Notes under the pieces: model-generated
What the model was told of the DNA's origin: nothing
Seen by the model: the letters and a program-made list of their open reading frames with translations, nothing else
Database searches by the model: none
Made by a program: the position numbers and the translations under genes
Shown: positions 1-10,173 of the stretch, in pieces
Layout: the number at the start of each line of letters is the position of its first letter
How positions within the stretch are numbered: the stretch's first letter is position 1
Source of the DNA: Ditibartonella choladocola
GTDB taxonomy: Bacteria > Pseudomonadota > Alphaproteobacteria > Rhizobiales > Rhizobiaceae
Direction of reading: 5' to 3'
Assembly: GCF_002007565.1 (NCBI RefSeq)
Contig: NZ_CP015625.1
Location: 2,232,001-2,296,000 of the forward strand
DNA: 64,000 nucleotides

Positions 1-200
1 TCCGTTGCCGCTTGAGAAAAATACATATGTACCAATTCTATATCTTTGTATCTTTGATGGTTTTTTATGATTGCTTCAGGCCCATCTTGTTCAAGCCAGA
101 ACCGGCAATATTCGGCTAATTGTTGATACAGCTCTTCGTAATCTTCACTTACAAAGTTATGGACACCATGGCGTGATTCCACAGTTGCTATAACAGGCAT
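1..200 (-). CDS. hypothetical protein, C-terminus outside window
   Basis: An open frame starts at an ATG at 200 (complement), preceded by an AAGGAT-like ribosome site, and runs off the left edge, so only the first 66 residues are visible. They are rich in acidic and aromatic residues and show no signal peptide or motif that I recognise. It lies 33 bases downstream of the VWA-domain gene on the same strand and is probably the next gene of that plasmid-like backbone operon. Function unknown. Confidence 0.6.
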   Translation of the reverse strand, partial: MPVIATVESRHGVHNFVSEDYEELYQQLAEYCRFWLEQDGPEAIIKNHQRYKDIELVHMYFSQAAT

Positions 201-232
201 GTCTAATATCCTTTTAATTGCAAGAGTCTTAT

Positions 233-1429
233 TCAATAGGAAGGAATGTGGATCGGTCTTCCAAATGGCACACGCTTGGCTAGGACTTCATAGGTTTTCT
301 GCTTACCATAAGCTGCCCATATGACAGGAGCCATTGGTTCGTGTCCAAACTCGGTGGTTTGTAAATCGGTGAAATAGACAATAACTGAAGCGTTAGAGGC
401 GTGTTTATTGATCCAAAGGAAAGTATCAATAAAACTTGTCCCACCTTTACCAACTGCCTCAAGTATCAGTTTATCACCTTTGGTAAAGGTTTCCGTTTTT
501 CTGACGCGCTGGTCTGCGTAGATAACAACCAGTTCATCAGCGATCCCTTCATCAAAGGCTGCCTGAATTTCAGTTGCAAACAGCTGTAAAAGTTTCTGAT
601 CAATGGATGCTGAAGTGTCAATTGCTACAACCAACTGATTGAGTCCATCTGAAACAAGGCCGGGAACAATAATATCAAGAGATAACATACGGCGATTAGG
701 CGATGACCAGCTATAGTCCTGCCTCGTGCTATCGTCGATATAATCTCTTAATGTTTGACGCCAATCAATAATAGGCTTTGTTGAATTATCCATGATATTG
801 CGAATGCCGGATGGCAGGTTCTCTCGGCCTCCGGCTTTCCCTGCTGCGATTGAAATGGCCTGTCTAATGGAAGTTTGAATATCTCTTTTCATCTGTGATA
901 ATTCGGAGACATTGGCATTTTTACAGGCATCCAAAACGGCACCACACCCCCCTGGGTCAGAATCTTGACCTGATTGCGGACTGGATATGGCGTTATCTTG
1001 GGTCTGTTGTTGTGCTGCCGGCTCAATTATGAGCAAGGGATATATTTCTTCCGCGCTCATATTCGAGAACTCATAATCAAGCAGCATTCCTTCTGGTTTT
1101 TCACCTATACACGCTTCTACGAGTTGGAGATTGATGGCGTAATCCGTGGCCATATTCCATAATTTCATGTCTCGCCCACGGCAGCGTAAATGATGTTCAA
1201 GAGCCACATGCATGACCTCATGCGCCAGAATAAAAATAAGCTGCTGTAGAGATAATTGTTCTATGAAAGACGGATGATAAAAAAGGCTTTTGCCATCTGT
1301 CGCCATGGTCGAAACTTGAGGATTGTCAGTGGTCTCAACCAGTTTCAGATTGAGCAGCATAACAGCAAAAAACGGTTGCTGCCAAAGAAGTTGCATGCGC
1401 GCTTTTTCTAATTTTTTGTCACATGTCAT
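233..1429 (-). CDS. VWA-like / DUF2201 putative metallopeptidase
   Basis: This protein of about 398 residues combines an N-terminal metallopeptidase-like domain with zinc motif HEVMH at residues 70-74 and a C-terminal VWA-like domain containing the metal-site motif DTSAS. That is the architecture of DUF2201 proteins. Such proteins normally pair with a MoxR-type AAA+ ATPase, and the next gene upstream is one. The start at 1429 was chosen because AGGTGG sits five bases before it; a longer start at 1483 would overlap the upstream gene. In plasmids and ICEs this VWA/MoxR pair is recurrent but its job is unknown; a chaperone-like remodelling role is an inference from the family. Confidence 0.8.
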   Translation of the reverse strand: MTCDKKLEKARMQLLWQQPFFAVMLLNLKLVETTDNPQVSTMATDGKSLFYHPSFIEQLSLQQLIFILAHEVMHVALEHHLRCRGRDMKLWNMATDYAINLQLVEACIGEKPEGMLLDYEFSNMSAEEIYPLLIIEPAAQQQTQDNAISSPQSGQDSDPGGCGAVLDACKNANVSELSQMKRDIQTSIRQAISIAAGKAGGRENLPSGIRNIMDNSTKPIIDWRQTLRDYIDDSTRQDYSWSSPNRRMLSLDIIVPGLVSDGLNQLVVAIDTSASIDQKLLQLFATEIQAAFDEGIADELVVIYADQRVRKTETFTKGDKLILEAVGKGGTSFIDTFLWINKHASNASVIVYFTDLQTTEFGHEPMAPVIWAAYGKQKTYEVLAKRVPFGRPIHIPSY

Positions 1430-1439
1430 TTTGTCCACC

Positions 1440-2459
1440 TCACGCCGCAAATGCCAGATCTTGTATCTTGATAGCCCAATCAATATATTCGCGCGTCTCC
1501 ATCAGCGCTTTATTGCTATTTTGGAGATCCGTCATAAATAAATTCAGATACTCTGCAGAAAGCCGTTTCATATAGGCCACGGCATTTGCTATAGTACCTG
1601 AGGTCGCATGACGTACCAGAGCATAGGTTACGGCATAACATGTTGCTGGTTTTGCACAGACACGGGCTTGTAGAGGATTATTGAGGATTTCATCCATCGT
1701 TGGCAATTCATGACAGGTTTGCAGAAATGCTTCGAGTTCTGTAGCAGTGGACGAGCCAACCAAGCTCGCGATCATTGAAAACCGCAAATGCGGTGGTGCT
1801 TGTAAGACTTTCGAGACTTGTTCCCATGAACGAGGTGAAGGAAAAGCGTGAAGTGTTTCATCATCCATTTTATGCAGCAAATTTGGCCTAAACCGCAGAA
1901 ACGCGATCAACATAGGATCCAATGCTTTTTCGCCAAAATGTTTCACTGTTGTCTCAATGTCAGGCTCAACATAAATATGGGCAAATCGGTTTGCCAATGC
2001 GGACGGCATGCGCTGTGCTGCCGCCCGATCTGATTGACGATTGCCAGCAGCAACAATGCGCCATTTGGGGGGAAGTTGATATGATCCGATCTTACGCTCG
2101 AGAACGAGTCCAAAAGCAGCTGTTTGCATGGCAGGTGATGCAGCATTTAACTCATCAAGAAAGAGAATACCTTTTTCACCATCACGCTCAACTTGAGGAT
2201 ATTCGTCAGGTGACAACCACTTTGTCGTAGTGCCTTGAAGTGATGGTAATCCCATTAGCGATACCGGATCTCGAGTCGTCAGGCGAAAGTCAACCAATCC
2301 CCATCTACGTTTTTCAGTCATTTGTGCAACGATTGAGGACTTGCCAACACCTGGTGCCCCCCATATGAACGTCGGGATATCAACGTCAATAAAATAATCA
2401 AGCGCTTCGGATGCTTGATTCAGATTCATTGTTTCTGCTTTTAGTGTATGGGTCGTCAT
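1440..2459 (-). CDS. MoxR-type AAA+ ATPase
   Basis: A 339-residue AAA+ ATPase with Walker A GAPGVGKSS near residues 33-41 and Walker B ILFLDEL near residue 100, followed by sensor regions typical of the MoxR/CbbQ group. These ATPases usually act with a VWA-domain partner to insert cofactors into or remodel a target complex, and the next gene downstream (233-1429) is a VWA protein, so the two are probably a working pair. Its ATG overlaps the stop of the upstream gene by four bases (ATGA), which indicates translational coupling. The substrate is unknown. Confidence 0.85.
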   Translation of the reverse strand: MTTHTLKAETMNLNQASEALDYFIDVDIPTFIWGAPGVGKSSIVAQMTEKRRWGLVDFRLTTRDPVSLMGLPSLQGTTTKWLSPDEYPQVERDGEKGILFLDELNAASPAMQTAAFGLVLERKIGSYQLPPKWRIVAAGNRQSDRAAAQRMPSALANRFAHIYVEPDIETTVKHFGEKALDPMLIAFLRFRPNLLHKMDDETLHAFPSPRSWEQVSKVLQAPPHLRFSMIASLVGSSTATELEAFLQTCHELPTMDEILNNPLQARVCAKPATCYAVTYALVRHATSGTIANAVAYMKRLSAEYLNLFMTDLQNSNKALMETREYIDWAIKIQDLAFAA

Positions 2460-2863
2460 TGGGGATACGCTCCTTTTGTTGAGTTGTTTTTGGAATAGAG
2501 CGGAATATCTTCGGAATAGGCAGCATTTATAAATTCTTGTAAAGCATAGTCATACGCACTATCACGACCAGCATCAGTGTTGAACCAGTCAGTTGCGCAG
2601 TATTTGGCTGCGTCATTAGCTAAAGCTCTAAATCGTTTGTCAGGTTTATATTCTTGATTGATTATTTCGAGCAGATTTTCTGTCTCAATAGTCATAATGG
2701 AATAACGTCCATTTAATTGTTCAGCTATTTCCAATAAACGCCATTTTTGATCTTCTGTGAATCGATTAAAGAGGATGGCCAATGCGAGACAAGGTCGCTC
2801 GAAAATCTTTCCAATTTTGTATTGTCGATATCGCGATAAGCCAATGCTTTGAATAAAAGTCAT
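2456..2863 (-). CDS. hypothetical protein
   Basis: A predicted soluble protein of about 135 residues with no motif that I recognise. I place the start at 2863, where the ATG follows GAGGTG at good spacing; upstream in-frame starts reach into the DUF3150 gene and lack a ribosome site. It is coupled by an ATGA overlap to the AAA+ ATPase downstream and lies 25 bases from the DUF3150 gene, so it belongs to the same operon and may work with the ATPase/VWA pair. Function unknown. Confidence 0.65.
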   Translation of the reverse strand: MTFIQSIGLSRYRQYKIGKIFERPCLALAILFNRFTEDQKWRLLEIAEQLNGRYSIMTIETENLLEIINQEYKPDKRFRALANDAAKYCATDWFNTDAGRDSAYDYALQEFINAAYSEDIPLYSKNNSTKGAYPQ

Positions 2864-2888
2864 ATTACACCTCGGTTTGCTGCTGTCA

Positions 2889-3797
2889 TTAAGCCAAGAA
2901 GTTGTTGATTTCTTTGTTGATGGCTTTGGCTTCTTCAGCGACACTTTTACGCAGATGGCTGTTTAGGCGGAGTTCTTCGGCGTCATGACGGACCAGTGCC
3001 TCCATACGCTTGCCAATGACAAACAAGCTTGTATCATTGGTGATGTTGAGTGCCGGCAGGACTTTGATAAGATCCCGGACATTTTCTACCAAAGAGTCAC
3101 GGAATATGCCTTCTGCTTTATCACCTACACGAAATGACGGTTTGTAGTTCTCAAGCTTCTCAAACATGCGGCTGGTTACGTCTGACAAGCGCGTATAGAC
3201 ATCATTGATCGCATTCATCGTCGCGGTCTGAACATTACGCTCGATGTCATCACGGATCTGGTCAACTTGAGCTTGAGCAATATCAACACGGAAGTCTTGA
3301 CCTGATGGCACAGGCATAATGGTTCTGGTTAGAGAAAACTTTGTCGCCAGATCCTCAACACTTGGATAGTCATATGGATTATACATATCACCAAGCTCTT
3401 TATGGCGTTCATCACGGTAGGCTGGATAGTCAGCAATAAATTCTTCTTTGGCTGCATGAAATTCAGTGGCTTCAGTATTAAACCATGCGACAAAATCAGG
3501 ATAAGAATGTGCAGACATGATGCGCTGACCGTCGTCCATCCAAGGAAGCGTGCGTTCATAAAAGCCGTTACGAATGCGGCCGGCAATGGAGTTGATTTTT
3601 CGAAAAGCCTTCGGGTTTAGAAGCAGTTTGTTATAGCGGCCGGCATCAGAAGTTGCATTGTGGATATCGTTAATCTCGCTGGTTACACGGCGATCCAGCA
3701 TACGGCCTTGCCATTGAGAGATATTGATCGATACCAACATAGTGCGTGTGTTAATTGCATTGTTTGCGGTATTGATGTTGAGAGCATGTATATTCAT
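2889..3797 (-). CDS. DUF3150 domain protein
   Basis: A soluble protein of about 302 residues that resembles DUF3150 proteins, which recur on plasmids and integrative elements next to MoxR-type ATPases and VWA proteins, as here. It is largely helical and charged, with no catalytic motif visible. The start at 3797 follows a clear AGGAG; a start eight codons earlier has no such signal. It lies downstream of the ParB-like gene, from which it is separated by a hairpin terminator, so it probably begins its own transcription unit. Biochemical role unknown. Confidence 0.7.
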   Translation of the reverse strand: MNIHALNINTANNAINTRTMLVSINISQWQGRMLDRRVTSEINDIHNATSDAGRYNKLLLNPKAFRKINSIAGRIRNGFYERTLPWMDDGQRIMSAHSYPDFVAWFNTEATEFHAAKEEFIADYPAYRDERHKELGDMYNPYDYPSVEDLATKFSLTRTIMPVPSGQDFRVDIAQAQVDQIRDDIERNVQTATMNAINDVYTRLSDVTSRMFEKLENYKPSFRVGDKAEGIFRDSLVENVRDLIKVLPALNITNDTSLFVIGKRMEALVRHDAEELRLNSHLRKSVAEEAKAINKEINNFLA

Positions 3798-3864
3798 CAA
3801 AGTTCTCCTTTTTATAACCATTCATTTCATTTCTTCATTTTTCTTTTTTTCATTGGTCGAAATA

Positions 3865-3890
3865 AAAAAGGACCCGCTAATAGCGAGCCC
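3865..3890 (-). terminator. intrinsic terminator after the parB-like gene
   Basis: On the minus strand a hairpin with GGGCTCGCT and AGCGGGTCC arms and a three-base loop is followed by a T-rich run. It sits between the ParB-like stop at 3918 and the DUF3150 start at 3797 and should separate the two transcripts. Confidence 0.75.
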
Positions 3891-3917
3891 TTCTGGTATG
3901 TTCATTTGTTGCTGATG

Positions 3918-5975
3918 TTAAGCGGCGTCAGGCACTTGTTCAGGTAGGTTTTCGTTCATATAGGCAGGCAGTTCACTCGGCTGCTCTTGCTCTATTGATG
4001 GAGCTTGAATATTTGCCGATGTACGCAATGCTTCCGGCAACCAACCAAGACCTGACATCAGACGAGCCGCTTCTTTGGCCATGTCGCCTTTTTTCATATA
4101 TTCGATCATGCGTACCTTTTCAGAGCCGCATGATTCTTCAACAGCTTCAAGGATTTTTGTTTTTGATACACGATTGAGGTAATTATCTTCCGTTGCCTCC
4201 CAGCCCGTGTCGACAATATCAAGGTTAACTGCTTCAGCAATACGTAAATAGTTTTGTGTTCTGCGATCCATTGAAGAAGGCGAAAAGGCACTATGCATTG
4301 CACCTTTTTGATAAGTTGCGTCGATACCTTGTGAAATCAAAAAGGCATGAAGCGTCAATCTTTCATCGTCACTCATATTACTGATGTGTTCCCAAAGCAA
4401 ATTATCATCACCAAGAGGAAGGGAAGATCTCCAAAAATCTTCCATTTCGGCAAGTTGTTGTGCCGGCAAGCTATCAGAGAGATTTTCAGGTTGTTGACGC
4501 ATATCCGGTAATGAAACTGAGATATGAAGTGCCTGTGTTGCATGATGTTTAAAATACGAACTACACAACTCAAATAGTGTAGCGGTAAATGCCTGACGTG
4601 GATTTTTAGCGACGGCAGCTTTCAAAGCGACTGTTCTATAGGCAGAAAGTTCCGCCATAAGCTGTTCAGAGATATTTTTCGCAGGCTCAGGGCTTTCAGA
4701 TTCGATAGTACTGGATGCCGCCTTACCATCTTCATTAGTGCTGTCTGTATCTTGCACCAACGCGGCTTTGTCTTTTTCTCGGCGTGCCCAATCCTGCTTT
4801 GTAACGAGACCTTCTACAATTTTAAGATCACCCCTGTAATCAAAACTGACAAGGCAGCCACCATATTTCTTATCATCAGGGGCATACATACAGACCGACT
4901 CTTCCAGCTCTTCGATTTGTTCATGCAATTGATAGCGTTCGTCCTCTTCATCATCAGAAAGCTCGTCAATATCTTCAAGGACTTTCAAACGTTCGGCAAT
5001 GGCATCAAAACGTTTTTCTTCTTCTGGTGTATAATCACGGGCTATGCGCTCGAGTTTATTAAATCTGTGCTCATATCCGTAATCAAACTGGAAGGATGTA
5101 TCACACCAAGACCAGCCGGAAGCTTTCAGCTCCTTCGCCTTACTATCCAGTTTTTGCCAAACGAGTTGCTCAATCAGAGATCTGTCTTCCAAATATGAAA
5201 TACCGTCGTCAGAGAACAGATCTTCGATCAGTTTGCCACCCGCTTCTTTATAGACATCAAGACCTATAAAAACGACTTGTTTGTCATCAGAGCTGACACG
5301 ATCCTTAATCAGACTATTACGAATCGTTATGTCGGTTTTGTCATGATTGCCTTCACTCGCTTTCCAAGCAGCAATCTGTTTTTTATGGTCTGATACGAGC
5401 GTTAAGGCTTCGATTTGTGCCAGACTCATTTCGTCCTTCTCAAAGATTTTTAACAGACTGGGAGCAACAGCTGATAATTTAAGTCTCTGGCGCACATATT
5501 TAGGCGAGACAAAATGGCGCTTGGCAATATCTTCATGCGACATGCCTTTATCAGACATGGTTTTATAGGCAATGAACTCATCCATAGGGTGGAGGGTCTC
5601 ACGCATGGTATTTTCAGCGAGTGAATAATCCTCGATGATTGCTTCATCAGCACTAAACAAGCGGCAAGGAATCAAGGCATCGTTGGCCATAAGTTTGCGT
5701 TTAACATTATGTTCAAGAGCCCGATAGCGGCGACCGCCCATAAAGATTTCATAAAAGCCTGTATGTTTTCCATTTTTATCGAGTTCTTCATAAACCGACA
5801 GATTATGAAAAAGTCCATGAACGAGAATGTCATCGCCAAGTTGTTCGATGGTTGTCGTATATATTTTTTTTCTAACATTCCTTTTTGAAAGTTTAAGTTT
5901 GTTAAAGGGAATCATAATTTCAGGCACGTTCACCACAACTGGTAGATTAGCTGTTTCTTGTGATTGCTTTTGCAT
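3918..5975 (-). CDS. ParB/RepB/Spo0J-like DNA-binding protein
   Basis: A 685-residue protein whose first 200 residues form a ParB-type module: a ParB N-terminal domain containing the GGRRYRA motif, then a helix-turn-helix region around the segment SHEDIAKRHFVSPKYVRQRL. The long C-terminal half is charged and not recognisable; canonical chromosomal ParB is near 300 residues, so this is the extended plasmid/ICE type. No ParA partner is adjacent. It is likely a DNA-binding partition or regulatory protein of the mobile element that includes the downstream DUF3150/MoxR/VWA genes. The upstream region (5976-6060) is very T-rich on the plus strand. Confidence 0.85.
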   Translation of the reverse strand: MQKQSQETANLPVVVNVPEIMIPFNKLKLSKRNVRKKIYTTTIEQLGDDILVHGLFHNLSVYEELDKNGKHTGFYEIFMGGRRYRALEHNVKRKLMANDALIPCRLFSADEAIIEDYSLAENTMRETLHPMDEFIAYKTMSDKGMSHEDIAKRHFVSPKYVRQRLKLSAVAPSLLKIFEKDEMSLAQIEALTLVSDHKKQIAAWKASEGNHDKTDITIRNSLIKDRVSSDDKQVVFIGLDVYKEAGGKLIEDLFSDDGISYLEDRSLIEQLVWQKLDSKAKELKASGWSWCDTSFQFDYGYEHRFNKLERIARDYTPEEEKRFDAIAERLKVLEDIDELSDDEEDERYQLHEQIEELEESVCMYAPDDKKYGGCLVSFDYRGDLKIVEGLVTKQDWARREKDKAALVQDTDSTNEDGKAASSTIESESPEPAKNISEQLMAELSAYRTVALKAAVAKNPRQAFTATLFELCSSYFKHHATQALHISVSLPDMRQQPENLSDSLPAQQLAEMEDFWRSSLPLGDDNLLWEHISNMSDDERLTLHAFLISQGIDATYQKGAMHSAFSPSSMDRRTQNYLRIAEAVNLDIVDTGWEATEDNYLNRVSKTKILEAVEESCGSEKVRMIEYMKKGDMAKEAARLMSGLGWLPEALRTSANIQAPSIEQEQPSELPAYMNENLPEQVPDAA

Positions 5976-6114
5976 AAAGGTAACTCCATTTTTTAATTTC
6001 TATTTTGGGCACCTTTTTCTATTTTCTTTTATTTTTTTTCGTCCTTCGCTCTCCTCGTAATATTCTTCTGCTTCCCGCCTATAGGAGGCTGGGCTTATAT
6101 AATGGAGGTGTAAT

Positions 6115-6369
6115 ATGAGTCGATTAAAAACAGATAATAATGGGTACTACACGATCAAACATAGTGATGGGCGAATAACCAAAATCAGATTAAATGAAAA
6201 CCTTACCACCGGTATGGTCAATATTATTTCGATAGATTTTCCCCATGGTGGTTTAACGATTAAATTAGAAGATCTGGTTGATGAAAAACTTTCTTCCACT
6301 GTTGAACTATGTAAAGAAGATCTAGAAACGCTATTGTTATCGTTTCAAGATGATACAAGTATATGTTAA
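6115..6369 (+). CDS. hypothetical protein, 84 aa
   Basis: A small protein opening with an ATG well spaced from GGAGGTG and closed by a strong hairpin terminator, so it appears to be a real monocistronic gene. The sequence is beta-rich and mildly acidic with no signal peptide and no family that I recognise. It is divergent from the parB-like gene and could be regulated together with it. Function unknown. Confidence 0.65.
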   Translation: MSRLKTDNNGYYTIKHSDGRITKIRLNENLTTGMVNIISIDFPHGGLTIKLEDLVDEKLSSTVELCKEDLETLLLSFQDDTSIC

Positions 6370-6384
6370 TAAACAATAAAATTT

Positions 6385-6414
6385 AAGTGGTGATGTAACA
6401 CGCACCACTTTTTT
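6385..6414 (+). terminator. intrinsic terminator
   Basis: Arms AAGTGGTG and CACCACTT with a loop of about ten bases are followed by a T run, directly after the stop of the 84-residue gene. Confidence 0.85.
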
Positions 6415-6452
6415 ATTGACATTATTGATTAATAGAATATATAGAACATAAA

Positions 6453-7757
6453 GTGAACATTGACAGAGCGTCGATGGTGAGTGTAATGCGTAAACCTGAA
6501 AAAGTGGAAAGACTATATCTTGATTTTGATGGATATTTTGCCAGTGTAGAGCAATTTGCCAATCCCAAGTTACGTGGAAAGCCGGTGGGGGTAGTTCCGT
6601 TCGATGGAACAACAAGTACTTCTGTGATTGCTTGTTCGCGTGAAGCCAAGATGCAGGGTGTCAAAAGTGTGATGCATATGAGGGATGCAAAAAGAGTGTG
6701 TCCCGATATTATCTTTGTACCGCAAAAGCCAGATCTTTATCGGAAAATGCATCTCATGCTTTTGAATGAGATCAGCACAGTCATTCCGATTGACACTGTT
6801 AAGTCTATTGACGAACTCACATGCAGGCTGGAACCCGCAATGCGTGATCATCCCGAGACAATTGGCTATTTATTGAAAAAGCGGCTTGAGGGCGCTGTTG
6901 GCAAGGTTATTACATCTTCTATCGGTATAGCGGCTAACCGACAGCTTGCAAAAATGGCGTGTAAAGCCGGCAAGAAACATGATGGGAAGAGTTATGGCGA
7001 TGGTTTGGCAATTTGGAAGCCGGAAGATATGCCGACACCTCTATTAAAACTTGATCTTGATGATATTCCGGGCGTTGGAAGTCGTATGAAGTTCAGACTG
7101 CTCAAAGCCAATATTGTCAATATGGAACTGCTTTTAAAATGCGAGCCAAAGCATATGCGAAAGCTTTGGCGGAACGTCACGGGCGAGCGACTGTGGTACG
7201 CTTTACATGGGTATGACATTCAAGCTGGAGAATCCGAGCGTGGAATGTTTGGGCATGGCCGTGTTTTGCCGCCAGGATCACGATCCTTGAGCGGAGCCTA
7301 CGAGATAGCGCGCCTATTGCTGGTCAAAGCAGCGCGCAGGTTGCGACGCGAAAACTATTATTGTTCGGCTTTATGGGTGTCTTTGTCGCTTGAACACGGA
7401 TATTGGGGCCGCTATTTTCGACTGGCCGTCGTCAACGATGATCAGGCCGTTTTAGAAGGCTTATCAATCGTCTGGCGACAAGCAGAAAAAGAGTTACACC
7501 GTCATGCCAAAATCTTTCAGGTCTCTGTGACCTTGGGTAATCTATCAGATGCTGATCAGCGGCAATTGGATATGCTTCTTAACGATGATCGAAAGCGGCA
7601 AAAATGGGAAGCGGCGAATACGGCTATCGACACATTAAATAAGAAATACGCTGGTACGGTTGTTACGCTTGGGGCATGGAAGCCGCCTGAGGGCGGACAT
7701 ACAGGCGGTAAGATTTCTTATACACGCATACCATCATCGGAGGATTTTTGGGTGTGA
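6453..7757 (+). CDS. Y-family (UmuC/DinB-like) DNA polymerase
   Basis: A 434-residue Y-family translesion polymerase. The N-terminal catalytic motif YLDFDGYFASVEQ lies near residues 21-33 and the second catalytic motif SIDEL, carrying the adjacent acidic pair, near residue 117. A helix-hairpin-helix thumb segment with IPGVGSRMKFRLL follows near residue 205. Such enzymes copy past DNA lesions and are common on plasmids and ICEs. The annotated start is a GTG; an ATG seven codons later (6474) is equally possible. It lies just upstream of a group II intron, and the next exon carries a small zinc-ribbon gene. No LexA box was identified by eye. Confidence 0.9.
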   Translation: MNIDRASMVSVMRKPEKVERLYLDFDGYFASVEQFANPKLRGKPVGVVPFDGTTSTSVIACSREAKMQGVKSVMHMRDAKRVCPDIIFVPQKPDLYRKMHLMLLNEISTVIPIDTVKSIDELTCRLEPAMRDHPETIGYLLKKRLEGAVGKVITSSIGIAANRQLAKMACKAGKKHDGKSYGDGLAIWKPEDMPTPLLKLDLDDIPGVGSRMKFRLLKANIVNMELLLKCEPKHMRKLWRNVTGERLWYALHGYDIQAGESERGMFGHGRVLPPGSRSLSGAYEIARLLLVKAARRLRRENYYCSALWVSLSLEHGYWGRYFRLAVVNDDQAVLEGLSIVWRQAEKELHRHAKIFQVSVTLGNLSDADQRQLDMLLNDDRKRQKWEAANTAIDTLNKKYAGTVVTLGAWKPPEGGHTGGKISYTRIPSSEDFWV

Positions 7758-7847
7758 CACGTACATAGGAGGGAAACAACTATGTGAAGCTTAATTTGTG
7801 ATTGTTCAATTAGCGCGTCTAATCGATGCAATAATAGAGAACCTGTC

Positions 7848-10173
7848 GTGCGACCGACAGTAGCCTAGGAAAGCATGCGGCTCTGGTAACGGGGTCGTTT
7901 GAAACCTTTCCGACAAAGTACTCCCCATTCGTGGGTGCAATCCTATCGCGAGATAGAATGCAGACACTCCCAGCCGTAAGGGGGTCGAGAGGCAAGGCTA
8001 CTCGGTATGGGTAACATAAGTGAACTGCTGATAAATGTCGTGACCTCCAAGGTGCCAAAACGGCTGACAGGCATTGACCAAAAGGTATGTGATCGGATGT
8101 TCCACTCCAGAATTGGAACACGTCGTCGTAAGATCACCGGCAGAAAGGCAGGCCCTAACCCGAGCGTGTCGCGGATTAAGAACGTGGTAAGCCCGTATTG
8201 CTGCCTTCGGGCAAGTGAACCGCAAGGAACACCTTTGGCAGTGCGGGTAAAAGATGACGGAAAAAGCGAATGCTGGTCTGTAATGGTCCAGATAGAGGTT
8301 GTGATATCACCTTGCGCGAAAGCGTGCCCACTTCCGTCTGGTCTTCACTTGCAAAACCTCTGAGCAACCTCAACAGGAGAGTAGTATGGAAGTATCCGAA
8401 AATTTTACTGGATCTGCACTTTCCGGCAAGCCGCAAACTTGGGCGTCCATCAATTGGAAACGGGTCTTGCAGAATGTCCGAGGCATGCAGATGCGAATTG
8501 CAAAGGCAACGCAGGAAAGCGATTGGCGTAGGGTGAAAGCTCTGCAACGGACGCTAACCCGCTCCTTTTCTGCCAAAGCACTGGCAGTAAAAAGAGTGAC
8601 TGAAAATCAAGGCAGACGAACGGCAGGTGTAGACCACGAGTTGTGGAACACACCTGAGCGTAAACGAAGTGCGATTGACGATTTGCAAAGCCGTGGATAT
8701 CGTCCGATGCCTTTACGTCGGGTGTATATTCCAAAGCCAAATGGGAAAGAACGACCATTAGGTATTCCCACCATGCGGGACAGAGCCATGCAAGCTTTGT
8801 TTCACTTGGCTTTGGACCCAGTATCAGAAGCAACTAGCGATGTGAACTCCTTCGGGTTTCGTGTCAACCGTGCAACTGCTGATGCTGGTGAGCAGCTTTT
8901 CATTTGTCTGTCCACGCGGCGAAACTCAAAATGGGTACTTGAAGCTGATATTGCCGGATGCTTCGACAATATCAGCCATGAATGGCTGCTTGAAAATATC
9001 CCTATGGACAAGCAGATTCTTCGCAAGTGGCTCAAGTCCGGCATAATATTTAAGGGAGCGTTTCAGCATACCTTAGCCGGAACGCCGCAAGGGGGAATTA
9101 TTTCTCCCACTCTGGCAAATATGACTTTGAACGGGTTGGAAAGCGGCCTTAAACATTATCTAACCGAGTTGTTTGGGGTCGTTAGAACCAAACGTCTTAG
9201 GGTCAATGTGGTGCGTTATGCTGATGACTTTGTCATAACAGGAATTACGTCAGAACTCCTGCAGGACACAATCAGACCATGGGTGGAGGCGTTTTTATCG
9301 GAACGCGGACTTACTCTCTCAAAGGATAAGACACGCATCACACACATAGAAGACGGTTTCGACTTTCTTGGCTGGAATTTTCGGAAATATTCCGGAACTC
9401 TCCTGATTAAGCCAAACAAGAAGAACGCGCTGTCGTTTTATCGCACGGTTCGTGAGACAGTTATGACCAACCTTGGGACAACGCAGGAAGTGCTCATACG
9501 CCTGCTAAATCCTAAAATAAGGGGTTGGGCTTTGTATCACAGGCATGTTGCAGCCAGAGAAGTCTTCGCTCGAATGCATTCCCTCATTTTCCGACTGTTG
9601 TGGCAGTGGGCTCGCCGACGCCACGCTAAAAAATCTGCGACGTGGGTGAAACGTCGCTATTTTCGGAGTATGAGGGGAAGTAACTGGGTCTTTGCCACTA
9701 ATGACGGTGGTCAAAATTCCGGCAAAAATGTGGAACTCTTTCATATTGGTCGGATCGCGATCATACGGCACATCAAGATTAAAGGGGCCTATAACCCTTA
9801 TGATCGACAGTGGGAAAGTTATGGGGAGGTATTGCGTCAAAGACGAATGGCTGGCCGAATGATCCATCGGAAAGCATGGTCGGCCTTATACCTTTCCCAA
9901 GGTGGTAAATGCGCTCTATGCAATGAACCGATAACTGAACAGACGGGATGGCATGACCATCATATTGTATACCGTCTCAACGGCGGTTCGGATGCATTGA
10001 GCAATAGGGTGCTTCTACATCCTGTATGTCACCAAAACCTGCATAGCCTCGGATTATCAGTTGTAAAACCGGCTCTTTCCAAGAGCTCGAGAAGGCTTGA
10101 GCTGTATGCGGGGAAACCCGCACGTACAGTTCTTAGGGGAGGATGCGATGGTAACATCGCATCTTTACCCGAT
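7848..10173 (+). mobile_element. group II intron with maturase ORF
   Basis: A complete bacterial group II intron. The 5' end is GTGCG at 7848. The last six exon bases, CCTGTC (7842-7847), are complementary to GACAGG at 8066-8071, a good IBS1/EBS1 pair. Domain V lies at 10099-10132 (arms GAGCTGTATGCGGG and CCCGCACGTACAGTTC with a GAAA-type loop) and domain VI at about 10137-10170. The 3' end is most likely the AT at 10173. The intron sits between the polymerase gene and the zinc-ribbon gene. The 540 bases before the reverse transcriptase hold the structured domains I-III. Confidence 0.9.
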